Positions 1 to 5,259 of a stretch of DNA of 5,259 nucleotides are shown in pieces. Numbering within the stretch: position 1 is the stretch's first letter; every line of letters starts with the position of its first letter. Location: positions 1 through 5,259 of the forward strand of contig JAJYTL010000243.1 of the NCBI GenBank assembly GCA_021793055.1, written 5' to 3'. The position numbers and the translations under genes were made by a program. The notes under the pieces are model-generated. The model ran no database searches. It worked only from the letters and a program-made list of their open reading frames with translations, and had not been told where the DNA came from. Source of the stretch: Pseudomonadota bacterium. GTDB lineage: Bacteria; Pseudomonadota; Alphaproteobacteria; Ferrovibrionales; Ferrovibrionaceae.

Positions 1-1
1 G

Positions 2-1063
2 GCGCTGGCGCAGGACGCGCTCCGGCTCGGCGCGGCGCAGCTTCTCTTCCTCGGCACGGCGCCGCACGCCGCGGTCGACGGCTCGGTGCGGCTTGCCGCG
101 GCGACGCCGCACCGCGCCCTGGTCAATGCGGTGCTGCGCCGGATCGCGCGCGAAGGCGCGGCGCTGGTCGCTGCGCAGGATGCCGCCCGGCTCGACACGC
201 CGCCCTGGCTCTGGGCGCGCTGGTGCGAAACCTATGGCGAGGCGACGACGCGCGCCATGGCGGCGGTGCATCTTGCCGAGCCGCCGCTCGATATCTCGGT
301 CAAGGACCCGGCCGAGGCGGCGTTGTGGGCCGCGCGGCTGGCGGCGCAACAGCTCCCGACCGGCACGCTCCGGCGCGCCTTCGACGGCCCGATCGAGGCC
401 CTGCCCGGCTACGACGCCGGCCAGTGGTGGGTGCAGGACGCGGCGGCGGCGCTCCCGGCCAAATTGCTGCGCCCGATGCCGGGCGAGCGGGCGATCGATC
501 TCTGCGCCGCGCCCGGCGGCAAGACCGCGGCGCTCGCCGCCGCCGGCGCCGTGGTCACGGCTATCGACCGCGCGCCGCCCCGGCTCGCCCGGCTCACCGC
601 CAATCTCGCGCGGCTGAACTTGACGGCGACGGTGATCGCCGCCGATGCGGCGGCCTGGCGGCCCGAGGCGCCGGCCCCGGCGGTGCTCTTGGACGCGCCC
701 TGCTCCGCGACAGGCACGCTGCGGCGGCGGCCCGACGTCGCCTACGCCAAGCGTGCCGCCGATCTCGGCCCGCTCACTGCCTTGCAGGCACGGCTGCTCA
801 AGGCGGCGGCGGCGATGGTCGCGCCCGGCGGCCGGCTGGTCTATTGCGTCTGCTCGCTCGAACCCGAGGAAGGGCCGGCGCAGATCGCGGCCTTTCTCGC
901 CGCGACGGCGGATTTCGCGCTTGATGCCATCGCGCCCGAGGAGGTCGCGGGCCGGGCCGAGCTTCTGACCGCGGACGGCATGCTGCGCACATTGCCCTGC
1001 CATTTCGCGGAATGGGGCGGCATGGACGGATTTTTTGCTGCACGTATGCTGCGCAAAAAATAA
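2..1063 (+). CDS. rsmB: RsmB-type 16S rRNA (cytosine-C5) methyltransferase, 5'-truncated
   Basis: Partial gene: the reading frame is open at base 2 and ends at TAA 1061-1063, leaving 353 visible residues. RsmB proteins are usually about 430 residues, so roughly 70-90 N-terminal residues lie outside the window. The family transfers a methyl group from S-adenosylmethionine to C5 of a 16S rRNA cytosine (C967 in E. coli) in the cytoplasm. Visible residues 1-50 (ALRLGAAQLLFLG, then LVNAVLRRI) match the second half of the NusB-like RNA-binding domain. The Rossmann methyltransferase domain follows. It has the SAM loop IDLCAAPGGKT (residues 165-175), an acidic ribose-binding position (Asp189), Asp215 in motif III, DAPCSATG with Cys234 (motif IV), and YCVCSLEPEEG with Cys284, the expected nucleophile of motif VI. 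The end GMDGFFAARM is typical of the family. Both cysteines are present, so the enzyme looks functional. GTG at 86 is an internal codon, because homology continues upstream of it. NOP/RsmF-type relatives are the main alternative, but the NusB-like part favours RsmB. Confidence 0.93.
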   Translation, partial: ALAQDALRLGAAQLLFLGTAPHAAVDGSVRLAAATPHRALVNAVLRRIAREGAALVAAQDAARLDTPPWLWARWCETYGEATTRAMAAVHLAEPPLDISVKDPAEAALWAARLAAQQLPTGTLRRAFDGPIEALPGYDAGQWWVQDAAAALPAKLLRPMPGERAIDLCAAPGGKTAALAAAGAVVTAIDRAPPRLARLTANLARLNLTATVIAADAAAWRPEAPAPAVLLDAPCSATGTLRRRPDVAYAKRAADLGPLTALQARLLKAAAAMVAPGGRLVYCVCSLEPEEGPAQIAAFLAATADFALDAIAPEEVAGRAELLTADGMLRTLPCHFAEWGGMDGFFAARMLRKK

Positions 1064-1164
1064 CGCCTACTCACCGCCGGCCGGCGGCGCTTGCCGCAGC
1101 CGAATCCGCTGCCGGTCGACGCTCCGGCTTGCGGCGTTACCGGCAACCTGCTACCAGAATCACC
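1064..1164. other. rsmB-rpe intergenic gap with a GC palindrome
   Basis: This 101-bp spacer contains a perfect 14-base palindrome, CCGCCGGCCGGCGG, at 1074-1087, eleven bases after the rsmB stop. No T-tract follows it, so it is not a standard intrinsic terminator, and such palindromes are expected fairly often in DNA this GC-rich. I see no convincing promoter or Shine-Dalgarno sequence before rpe; the bases just before its ATG read CTACCAGAATCACC. The spacer could hold a promoter that cannot be recognised by eye, or rpe may be reached by read-through from rsmB. Confidence 0.4.
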
Positions 1165-1830
1165 ATGCAGCAGCCGGTGCGAATTGCTCCCTCGATCCTG
1201 GCGGCGGACTTTGCCCGGCTCGGCGAGGAGATCGCGGCCGTCACCGCCGCCGGCGCCGATTTCATCCATGTCGATGTCATGGACGGGCATTTCGTGCCCA
1301 ACCTCACCATCGGCCCGGCCGTGGTCGCCGGCCTCAGGCCCTATAGCAAGCTGCCTTTCGACGTCCATCTGATGATCTCGCCGGTCGACCCGCTGGTGCC
1401 CGCCTTCGTCAAGGCGGGCGCCGATATCGTCAGCGTCCACCCGGAAGCCGGGCCGCATCTGCACCGCACGCTGCAGACCATTCGCGCCGCCGGTAAGCGG
1501 AGCGGCGTCGCGATCAACCCCGGCACCCCGGTCGAGGCCGCGTTGCAGGTGCTGGACGAGGTCGATCTGGTGCTGGTGATGAGTGTCAATCCGGGCTTCG
1601 GCGGCCAGGCCTTCATCCCGAGCCAGCTCGCCAAGATCGCGCGGCTGCGCGCCGCGATCGATGCCTTGGGGCGGACGATCGATCTCGCCGTCGACGGCGG
1701 CATCACGGCCGAGACCGCGCCGCCGGTGATCGCCGCCGGTGCCGATTTTCTCGTCGCCGGCACGGCGGTCTTCGCTGGCGGCGCCGAATCTTACGCCGCC
1801 AACATCGCCCGTCTTCGGGGCGGCAGCTAG
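1165..1830 (+). CDS. rpe: ribulose-phosphate 3-epimerase
   Basis: Encodes a 221-residue TIM-barrel enzyme, the normal length for the family. It interconverts D-ribulose 5-phosphate and D-xylulose 5-phosphate in the pentose phosphate pathway and, where present, the Calvin cycle. Family signatures appear in order: APSILAADF (8-16), HVDVMDGHFVPN (35-46), DVHLM (66-70), the MSVNPGFGGQ phosphate-binding loop, AVDGGI and AGTAVF near the end. The expected metal ligands His35, Asp37, His68 and Asp177 are all present; Asp37 and Asp177 are also the catalytic acid/base pair in this family. ATG 1165 was chosen because the conserved N-terminus (QQPVRIAPSIL) begins there. The frame stays open further upstream, but that extension overlaps rsmB and has no family similarity. 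The Shine-Dalgarno is weak or absent. The stop codon directly abuts the ATG of the next gene, which indicates co-transcription and probably translational coupling. Confidence 0.97.
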   Translation: MQQPVRIAPSILAADFARLGEEIAAVTAAGADFIHVDVMDGHFVPNLTIGPAVVAGLRPYSKLPFDVHLMISPVDPLVPAFVKAGADIVSVHPEAGPHLHRTLQTIRAAGKRSGVAINPGTPVEAALQVLDEVDLVLVMSVNPGFGGQAFIPSQLAKIARLRAAIDALGRTIDLAVDGGITAETAPPVIAAGADFLVAGTAVFAGGAESYAANIARLRGGS

Positions 1831-3474
1831 ATGAGCGCCTCGCCGCGGCGCACCGCACCGCGCGACGGGCTTCGCCTGGCGATCGCCCAGCTCTTCTTCG
1901 GCCTGCCGCTCTATTCCGCGACCTTGTGGCGGCCGCGCGCGGCGCAGATCCGGCTTTGGCTGCACAACCCCTGGCCGGGCGACATCGCCGAGGCCAACCA
2001 TCTCTTCCAGGGCCGCTACCGCTTCGCCGGCGAGGAAGTCCTGGCGCCGATGACCGAGCCCTGGCGGCTGCCGGATATGAGCGACGCCTGGCGGGCCGAG
2101 TTGCAGGGCTTCGGTTGGCTCAGGCATTTCGAGGCGGCGGGCGGCGACGCCGCCCATCGCCAGACCCGCGCCCTGATCGATTCCTGGATCGCCAACTACC
2201 AGCGCTTTGAGCGCTTCGCCTGGCGGCCCGACATTCTTGGCCGGCGGCTGATCAACTGGTTCAGCCACGCGGAATTCCTTTTCCGCAACACCGATTCCGC
2301 CTGGCGCGACGTCTTCCTCGACAGCCTGGGGCGCCAGAGCCGCCACCTGGCCCGCACCGTGAACCAGGCGCCGGCCGGCCCCGGCCGGCTCGCGGCCGCG
2401 GTCGGGCTGGTCTATGTCGGGCTCGCGCTGCTGCCGCGCAAGCTGAAATACGGCCTGCGCGCGTTGGAGCGCGAATTGGTGGCGGAGGTGCTGCCCGACG
2501 GCGGCCACGTCTTGCGCGATCCCTCGCTGTTGCTGCGGGCGCTGCAAGACCTGGTGGCGCTGCGACAGGCGATGATCCAGGCGCAGACCGAGGTGCCGGA
2601 AAGCCTGCAGCACGCGATCGACCGCATGGCGCCGGCGCTGCGCGCCTTCCGCCATGGCGATGGCGGCCTCGCGCTCTTCAACGGCGGCCGCGAGGACGCC
2701 GACGCGACGATCGATTTCACTCTCGCCCGCTCTGAGGCCAAGGGCAAGCCGCCGGCGAGCCTGCCGTTCTCGGGCTTCGAGCGCCTGAGCGCCCGGCGCA
2801 TGCTGATGATCGTCGACGTCGGCCAGCCGCAATCGACCGCCGCCGGCAGCCGCGCCCATGCCGGCTGCCTGAGCTTCGAGCTGTCCTTGGGCCGCGAGCG
2901 CATGATGGTGAATTGCGGCGCGCCGGAAAACCCGAGCGGCGATTGGGCGCGGGCGATGCGGGCGACCGCCGCGCATTCGACGCTGTGCCTGAACGACACC
3001 GATTCGTTGCAGCTCGGGCCGCAGGGCCGGCCCGTGCGCCTGCCCGTGCCGGTGATCAGCAACCGGGCCGAGGCCGACGGCTCGATCTGGCTCGAGGCGA
3101 GCCATTCCGGCTATCAGTCGGCCTTCGGCCTTAGCCATCGCCGGCGGCTTTATCTCGACGCCTCGGGCGACGACCTGCGCGGCGAGGACGCGCTGGTCGG
3201 CCGCGCGCCGGCGCAGCCGCTGCCCTTTGCCATCCGCTTCCATCTCCACCCCAACATCCAGGCCTCGCCGATGCAAAGCGGCGTCGCGGTGCTGTTGCGC
3301 ACGCCGACCGGCGCCGGCTTTCGCTTCCGCGTCGAAGGCGGCGCGGTGACGGTGGAGGAAAGCGTCTATCTCGGCTTCGGCCAGCCGCGCCGGGCGGAGC
3401 AGATCGTCGTGCGCGGCGCGGCCGAAGGCACCGAGACGGTGGTGAAGTGGCGCTTGAGCCGGGTGCCGAATTAG
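1831..3474 (+). CDS. heparinase II/III family protein
   Basis: Encodes 547 residues, a usual size for the alphaproteobacterial members found beside rsmB or purH. The first ~280 residues look like the helical (alpha/alpha toroid) half, with NHLFQGRYRF, LQGFGWLRHF and the Trp-rich stretch WRPDILGRRLINWFSHAEF. The C-terminal half is the heparinase II/III-like beta-sandwich. It contains MLMIVDVGQP (about 324-333), SRAHAGCLSFEL with His343, MVNCGAPE (360-366), RATAAHSTLCLND with His382, GLSHRRRLYLDASGDDLRGED, and FHLHPN with His471 and His473. Classical members are polysaccharide lyases acting on uronic-acid polymers. The substrate of this housekeeping-linked group is not established, so lyase activity here is an inference. 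No signal peptide is evident; the N-terminus is Arg-rich and then mildly hydrophobic (IAQLFFGLPLYSATLW), so a cytoplasmic or membrane-peripheral location is likely. The ATG follows the rpe stop with no gap, so translation is probably coupled. The family call is firm, the function is not. Confidence 0.92.
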   Translation: MSASPRRTAPRDGLRLAIAQLFFGLPLYSATLWRPRAAQIRLWLHNPWPGDIAEANHLFQGRYRFAGEEVLAPMTEPWRLPDMSDAWRAELQGFGWLRHFEAAGGDAAHRQTRALIDSWIANYQRFERFAWRPDILGRRLINWFSHAEFLFRNTDSAWRDVFLDSLGRQSRHLARTVNQAPAGPGRLAAAVGLVYVGLALLPRKLKYGLRALERELVAEVLPDGGHVLRDPSLLLRALQDLVALRQAMIQAQTEVPESLQHAIDRMAPALRAFRHGDGGLALFNGGREDADATIDFTLARSEAKGKPPASLPFSGFERLSARRMLMIVDVGQPQSTAAGSRAHAGCLSFELSLGRERMMVNCGAPENPSGDWARAMRATAAHSTLCLNDTDSLQLGPQGRPVRLPVPVISNRAEADGSIWLEASHSGYQSAFGLSHRRRLYLDASGDDLRGEDALVGRAPAQPLPFAIRFHLHPNIQASPMQSGVAVLLRTPTGAGFRFRVEGGAVTVEESVYLGFGQPRRAEQIVVRGAAEGTETVVKWRLSRVPN

Positions 3475-3540
3475 GGGGCATCGGCCAGCCGTACTTAGAC
3501 GCTGCGTTTCACTTGGGCTCGCAACGCTGTGGTGCGCACA
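3475..3540. other. left junction of the low-GC island
   Basis: A 66-bp spacer between the heparinase-like gene and the orphan gene. Base composition drops from very GC-rich to near average within it. There is no clear stem-loop followed by T residues, no convincing -35/-10 pair and no purine-rich ribosome binding site before either GTG 3529 or ATG 3541. I find no flanking direct repeat or transposon end here that would mark an insertion point. Confidence 0.35.
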
Positions 3541-4461
3541 ATGAGCGAAATCGCCACCCTGCTTACCGCCAACACGCAGCTGCTTTGGGCTGCGATTGTA
3601 GCGGCCGTTGTGTCTGCCATCGTGTCGTACCTCTTCAGGCGCAGCGAGATTCGACTCTTAGCCAAGGTCGAATATGAATGTGACCAACGAAAGAAGCTCC
3701 GTGAACTTATCGGTTGCCACCACGGGGGCCTCTTGCGCGCAGCTAACACGATGAATTATAGGCTCTGGAATCTTTATCAGAACCATGCACAGGGGTGGCT
3801 TGACGTTAAAGGCGAGTACGCGAATCCCGATCGTTACTACTTTAGGACGTTTGTCTATCGCTTTCTGAACGTGTGCTCTCTGGTGCGCCGGCTTGAGGCC
3901 GAGGCGGTCCATTTGGACGCGAGGATCGCCCGTAAAGAAGATTTTGTTTTTCTAAATTACGCAGCGGCCCTGCATTGGGTCATGACCGACGTAGCACTGT
4001 GCAAAGGGCTTTCGTACAACGACTTTTACGAGACTGATCGCTTCTTTTCAGATCGGCTACGGCGATGTTGTGACTTCTGTCTGCGCCCCGAAGGTTTCGT
4101 AAAGTCTGGTGAATTTGACGATCTGCTCAAACAGGCATCGAACGGTGGTGAGACCATCTTGGATAGCGCCCTGCGCTACTTTGATGGCCTTAGTCGCGCC
4201 GAAGTTCGATTTAGGTGGGATCGTCTGGTGGCGTTCCACCTGTCGCTTTTGACGTTCATCAATTCCCTCGGTTGTCGGAGGCAATATACCGCGCAGACAA
4301 AATTCGACGAAGTGGCCCGACAAAACCGGAACCCGACAGTGCTCGCAAACCTCGAAGCCTGGCTGCCTCGTCATGATCTGCGTTCGGACGGCGAAGCGAA
4401 AAGGATCGTTCGGGCTATCAGGAAGACAAGCAGGACGCGCGTAGCGGCAATTGGCTCGTAA
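3541..4461 (+). CDS. uncharacterised membrane-anchored helical protein, probably acquired
   Basis: I cannot assign this gene to a named family. It encodes 306 residues from ATG 3541. GTG 3529, four codons upstream in frame, is an alternative start; ATG was preferred although neither has a clear Shine-Dalgarno. Residues 14-32 (LLWAAIVAAVVSAIVSYLF) form one hydrophobic helix followed by RRSEIR. By the positive-inside rule the N-terminus faces out and the rest is cytoplasmic. The remainder is predicted mostly helical, with a charged segment (about 41-57), NPDRYYFRTFVYRFLNVCSL (95-114), a charged segment LEAEAVHLDARIARKEDFVF (118-137), a YNDFYETDRFFSDRLRRCCD block (159-178) and a basic C-terminus. 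Cysteines are frequent (58, 112, 154, 176, 177, 180, 245) but form no recognisable zinc or iron-sulphur motif. Hand-counted rows give about 48-58% GC against about 77% in neighbouring genes, with AT-ending codons common. This supports horizontal acquisition. The YYFRTFVYRFL style is reminiscent of hypothetical proteins from variable genome regions, but that is memory, not a search. Confidence 0.8.
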   Translation: MSEIATLLTANTQLLWAAIVAAVVSAIVSYLFRRSEIRLLAKVEYECDQRKKLRELIGCHHGGLLRAANTMNYRLWNLYQNHAQGWLDVKGEYANPDRYYFRTFVYRFLNVCSLVRRLEAEAVHLDARIARKEDFVFLNYAAALHWVMTDVALCKGLSYNDFYETDRFFSDRLRRCCDFCLRPEGFVKSGEFDDLLKQASNGGETILDSALRYFDGLSRAEVRFRWDRLVAFHLSLLTFINSLGCRRQYTAQTKFDEVARQNRNPTVLANLEAWLPRHDLRSDGEAKRIVRAIRKTSRTRVAAIGS

Positions 4462-4608
4462 CTACCGCTGGCAGGCTGGGCGCTCTTTCTGCTGACCGAT
4501 CCGTTTCCCGCTCATAATACATAAGGTGCGACAAGCCGGCGAGAATGACGGCTGAACTCAGCCTTGCCGACCTGCATCGAGCCATCCGGCCGAGCTACGG
4601 CTCGGATG
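4462..4608. other. convergent intergenic region
   Basis: This 147-bp gap lies between the 3' ends of the orphan gene (+) and the OsmC-family gene (-). It holds an AT-richer patch (CTCATAATACATAAGG, 4511-4526) and a small hairpin at 4550-4563 (GGCTG / CAGCC with a four-base AACT loop, then TT). A larger stem-loop touching the OsmC stop is listed separately. I see no tRNA, no ORF with family similarity and no transposon remnant. The AT-rich patch faces no gene that would need a promoter. Confidence 0.4.
4583..4608. terminator. candidate bidirectional stem-loop between convergent genes
   Basis: The core is CCGAGC (4590-4595), loop TACG, GCTCGG (4600-4605). An alternative longer pairing joins CATCC (4583-4587) to GGATG (4604-4608) with a GGCC bulge. 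Read on the + strand the loop is C(UACG)G, a UNCG-class tetraloop known to be very stable. On the - strand the structure begins one base after the OsmC stop codon. Neither strand has a following U-tract, so this is not a textbook intrinsic terminator. A transcript-end stabiliser or Rho-assisted stop is equally possible. Confidence 0.4.
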
Positions 4609-5085
4609 TCACCCCACGCCGCTAATCTCCGCCACCACCTCGACCGGGAAGTTCACCGAATTGGCGATGAAGCATTTCTCGTGCGCAGCGTGGTGCAGCG
4701 CTCGCGCTTGCGTCGCGTCGCCGGAAGCGATCTCGATCTTCGGCCGCAGCACGACGCGAACGAAACGCTCCGCGCCGCCGGCCTCCTCTTGCATCAGCCC
4801 TTCCGCCGCATCGACATAGGACGTCACGACGATGCCGGCCTCGGCGCAAAGATGCAGATACCACAGCATGTGGCAGGCGGAGAGCGCGGCGACCAGAAGC
4901 TCCTCCGGGTTGTGGCGGCTGGCGTCGCCGCAAAAGGCGGGGTCGGCGGAGCCTTGGATCGCGGACTTGCCCGCGATCTCGATCTCGTGGCGGCGTTCGT
5001 AGGCGCGGTAATCGGCGGTGCCGCGCCCGGTGTTGCCGCTCCAGCGGGTGGTGATCGCGTAGCGGTGTTCGCGCGTCGCCGTCAT
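4609..5085 (-). CDS. OsmC family protein (thiol peroxidase-like)
   Basis: Encodes 158 residues, full length for the OsmC/Ohr superfamily. Members are small cytoplasmic dimers that reduce organic hydroperoxides or other oxidants with two cysteines. Family features are HRYAITTRWSGNTGRGTADY at the N-terminus, DPAFCGDASRHNPEELLVAA (49-68), SACHMLWYLHLCAEAGI with Cys71, and HEKCFIANSVNFPV with Cys138. Cys71 and Cys138 fit the reactive pair, and Glu61/Glu62 lie in the conserved NPEEL segment. Cys52 and Cys80 are extra. The start at 5085 was chosen because the family begins there and a strong Shine-Dalgarno (AGGAG, 8 bases upstream) precedes it. The frame runs 41 codons further upstream but only through palindromic repeat DNA. 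The gene lies about 140 bp downstream of the purH stop, same strand, so read-through is possible. It belongs to the YhfA/OsmC-like general group rather than clearly to Ohr; the exact substrate is unknown. Confidence 0.94.
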   Translation of the reverse strand: MTATREHRYAITTRWSGNTGRGTADYRAYERRHEIEIAGKSAIQGSADPAFCGDASRHNPEELLVAALSACHMLWYLHLCAEAGIVVTSYVDAAEGLMQEEAGGAERFVRVVLRPKIEIASGDATQARALHHAAHEKCFIANSVNFPVEVVAEISGVG

Positions 5086-5090
5086 CGCCG

Positions 5091-5098
5091 CCTCTCCT
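5091..5098 (-). promoter_or_regulatory. ribosome binding site of the OsmC-family gene
   Basis: On the - strand the sequence reads AGGAGAGG, with AGGAG ending 8 bases before ATG 5085-5083. This is close to the ideal Shine-Dalgarno and spacing. It decides the start codon against the longer upstream frame. Confidence 0.85.
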
Positions 5099-5112
5099 CG
5101 CTCCGCCGCCGT

Positions 5113-5163
5113 GAACAGCGCGCGGACATGACCTCGGTTCCGAGCAAACCGAAATCGTCGCGC
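5113..5163. repeat. 51-bp palindromic element, copy 1 (decayed arm)
   Basis: Direct repeat of 5174-5224 with 48 of 51 bases identical and a 61-base period. The three differences (5129 T for C; 5132 and 5133 C for T) all fall in the left arm of the inner palindrome. They reduce its perfect stem to TCGGTT (5134-5139) / AACCGA (5147-5152), with partial pairing beyond. The right arm is unchanged. It sits between the purH end and the OsmC ribosome binding site, so it is transcribed if OsmC is read from purH. Function is unknown. Confidence 0.85.
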
Positions 5164-5173
5164 CCAGTCATTA

Positions 5174-5224
5174 GAACAGCGCGCGGACACGATTTCGGTT
5201 CCGAGCAAACCGAAATCGTCGCGC
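5174..5224. repeat. 51-bp palindromic element, copy 2 (intact)
   Basis: Second copy of the tandem element, starting GAACAGCGCGCGGACA. Its inner palindrome is complete: ACGATTTCGGTT (5189-5200) pairs perfectly with AACCGAAATCGT (5208-5219) around loop CCGAGCA. It resembles a REP/MITE-like or RNA-stabilising palindromic unit, but I do not recognise a named family. No transposase or target-site duplication is visible. Confidence 0.85.
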
Positions 5225-5227
5225 GCT
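5178..5227. other. long bulged hairpin overlapping the purH stop codon
   Basis: Outer arms AGCGCGCG (5178-5185) and CGCGCGCT (5220-5227) are perfectly complementary and flank the 12-bp inner stem of copy 2. The result is 20 base pairs interrupted only by a one-sided GAC bulge (5186-5188), with a 7-base loop. On the - strand the structure begins inside the TAG stop of the incoming purH frame. After it the - strand reads GTTCTAATGACTGGG, with no U-tract. It is therefore more likely a 3'-end stabilising or processing hairpin than a classical terminator, but it could attenuate expression of the OsmC gene downstream. Confidence 0.7.
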
Positions 5228-5259
5228 AGTGCCGGAAGTGCCGCATGCCGGTGAGCACC
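5226..5259 (-). CDS. purH: PurH C-terminus (AICAR transformylase / IMP cyclohydrolase), partial
   Basis: Read on the - strand, the window edge encodes V-L-T-G-M-R-H-F-R-H followed by TAG (5228-5226). The ending (M/V)RHFRH is the highly conserved C-terminal tail of the bifunctional purine enzyme PurH, which formylates AICAR and closes the ring to IMP in the last two steps of de novo IMP synthesis. Only ten codons are visible, so the call rests on that short but distinctive tail. The gene body lies beyond 5259. It runs leftward, in the same direction as the OsmC-family gene and opposite to the rsmB-rpe-heparinase row. Confidence 0.82.
   Translation of the reverse strand, partial: VLTGMRHFRH

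Noticed and set aside
1031..1060. TTTTTTGC ... GCAAAAAA inverted repeat at the end of rsmB as a terminator
   Set aside because: The weak A/T stem lies inside coding sequence, and the run after the stem is A rather than T on either strand.
1074..1087. 14-base GC palindrome as an operator or terminator
   Set aside because: No T-tract and no second copy; palindromes of G and C this short are expected by chance at this base composition.
1012..1164. In-frame upstream extension of rpe starting at ATG 1012
   Set aside because: It overlaps the end of rsmB, and family similarity starts only at ATG 1165.
841..3276. Long open frame (811 codons) on the - strand antisense to the heparinase-like gene, rpe and the rsmB end
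   Set aside because: It crosses three well-supported genes on the other strand, has a low-complexity Arg/Ala/Gly/Gln-rich translation with no family motif, and such frames are common in very GC-rich DNA.
4467..4526. Short frame encoding a hydrophobic stretch (LPLAGWALFLL) after the orphan gene
   Set aside because: No start codon with a ribosome binding site, very short, and no recognisable similarity; it cannot be told apart from chance.
5086..5208. N-terminal extension of the OsmC-family protein
   Set aside because: The extra 41 codons are repeat sequence, and the Shine-Dalgarno fits the start at 5085.
5113..5224. CRISPR array
   Set aside because: Only two units, a 10-base gap between the 51-bp repeats, and no cas gene; the units are palindromic elements rather than repeat-spacer units.
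4564..5229. 221-codon + strand frame across the OsmC-family gene
   Set aside because: It is antisense to a gene with clear family motifs and a strong ribosome binding site; its 3' part only translates the palindromic repeats.

Overview
The window looks like chromosomal DNA from a high-GC alphaproteobacterium, possibly Rhodospirillales-like. Three signs point that way: codon third positions dominated by G and C in the housekeeping genes (two 60-base rows checked by hand gave about 77% GC), the rRNA methyltransferase / ribulose-phosphate epimerase / heparinase-like gene order, and an alphaproteobacterial-type OsmC-family protein. The lineage is an inference from gene content and style, not from a phylogenetic marker.

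Left part (1-3474, + strand): a compact row of three genes. It opens with the 3' four-fifths of an RsmB-type 16S rRNA m5C methyltransferase, whose N-terminus is cut by the window edge. A gap of about 100 bp leads to rpe (ribulose-phosphate 3-epimerase). A heparinase II/III-family gene follows with no intervening base (TAG then ATG). rpe and the heparinase-like gene are almost certainly co-transcribed, and rsmB probably belongs to the same unit.

Middle (3475-4608): a compositional island. One gene (3541-4461) encodes an unrecognised 306-residue protein with a single N-terminal membrane helix and a helical, Trp/Tyr/Cys-containing presumed cytoplasmic domain. Its GC content is near 50-55% on rows counted by hand, far below its neighbours, so recent acquisition is likely. 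A 147-bp convergent gap follows. It holds a small stem-loop with a UNCG-type tetraloop abutting the stop codon of the next gene.

Right part (4609-5259, - strand): an intact OsmC-family peroxidase-like gene with a strong ribosome binding site. Upstream of it are two tandem copies of a 51-bp palindromic element. At the window edge are the last ten codons of a gene ending VLTGMRHFRH, which I read as the C-terminus of PurH (AICAR transformylase/IMP cyclohydrolase). PurH therefore runs leftward and meets the rsmB-rpe-heparinase row head-on. In many alphaproteobacteria, as I recall, the rsmB/heparinase cluster is followed by purH on the same strand. If so, this locus has been both inserted into and rearranged.

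The points most worth a second look are the foreign membrane-anchored orphan, the tandem palindromic elements between purH and the OsmC gene, and the altered orientation of purH. I found no CRISPR array, tRNA, rRNA, transposase or recognisable multi-gene defence system.
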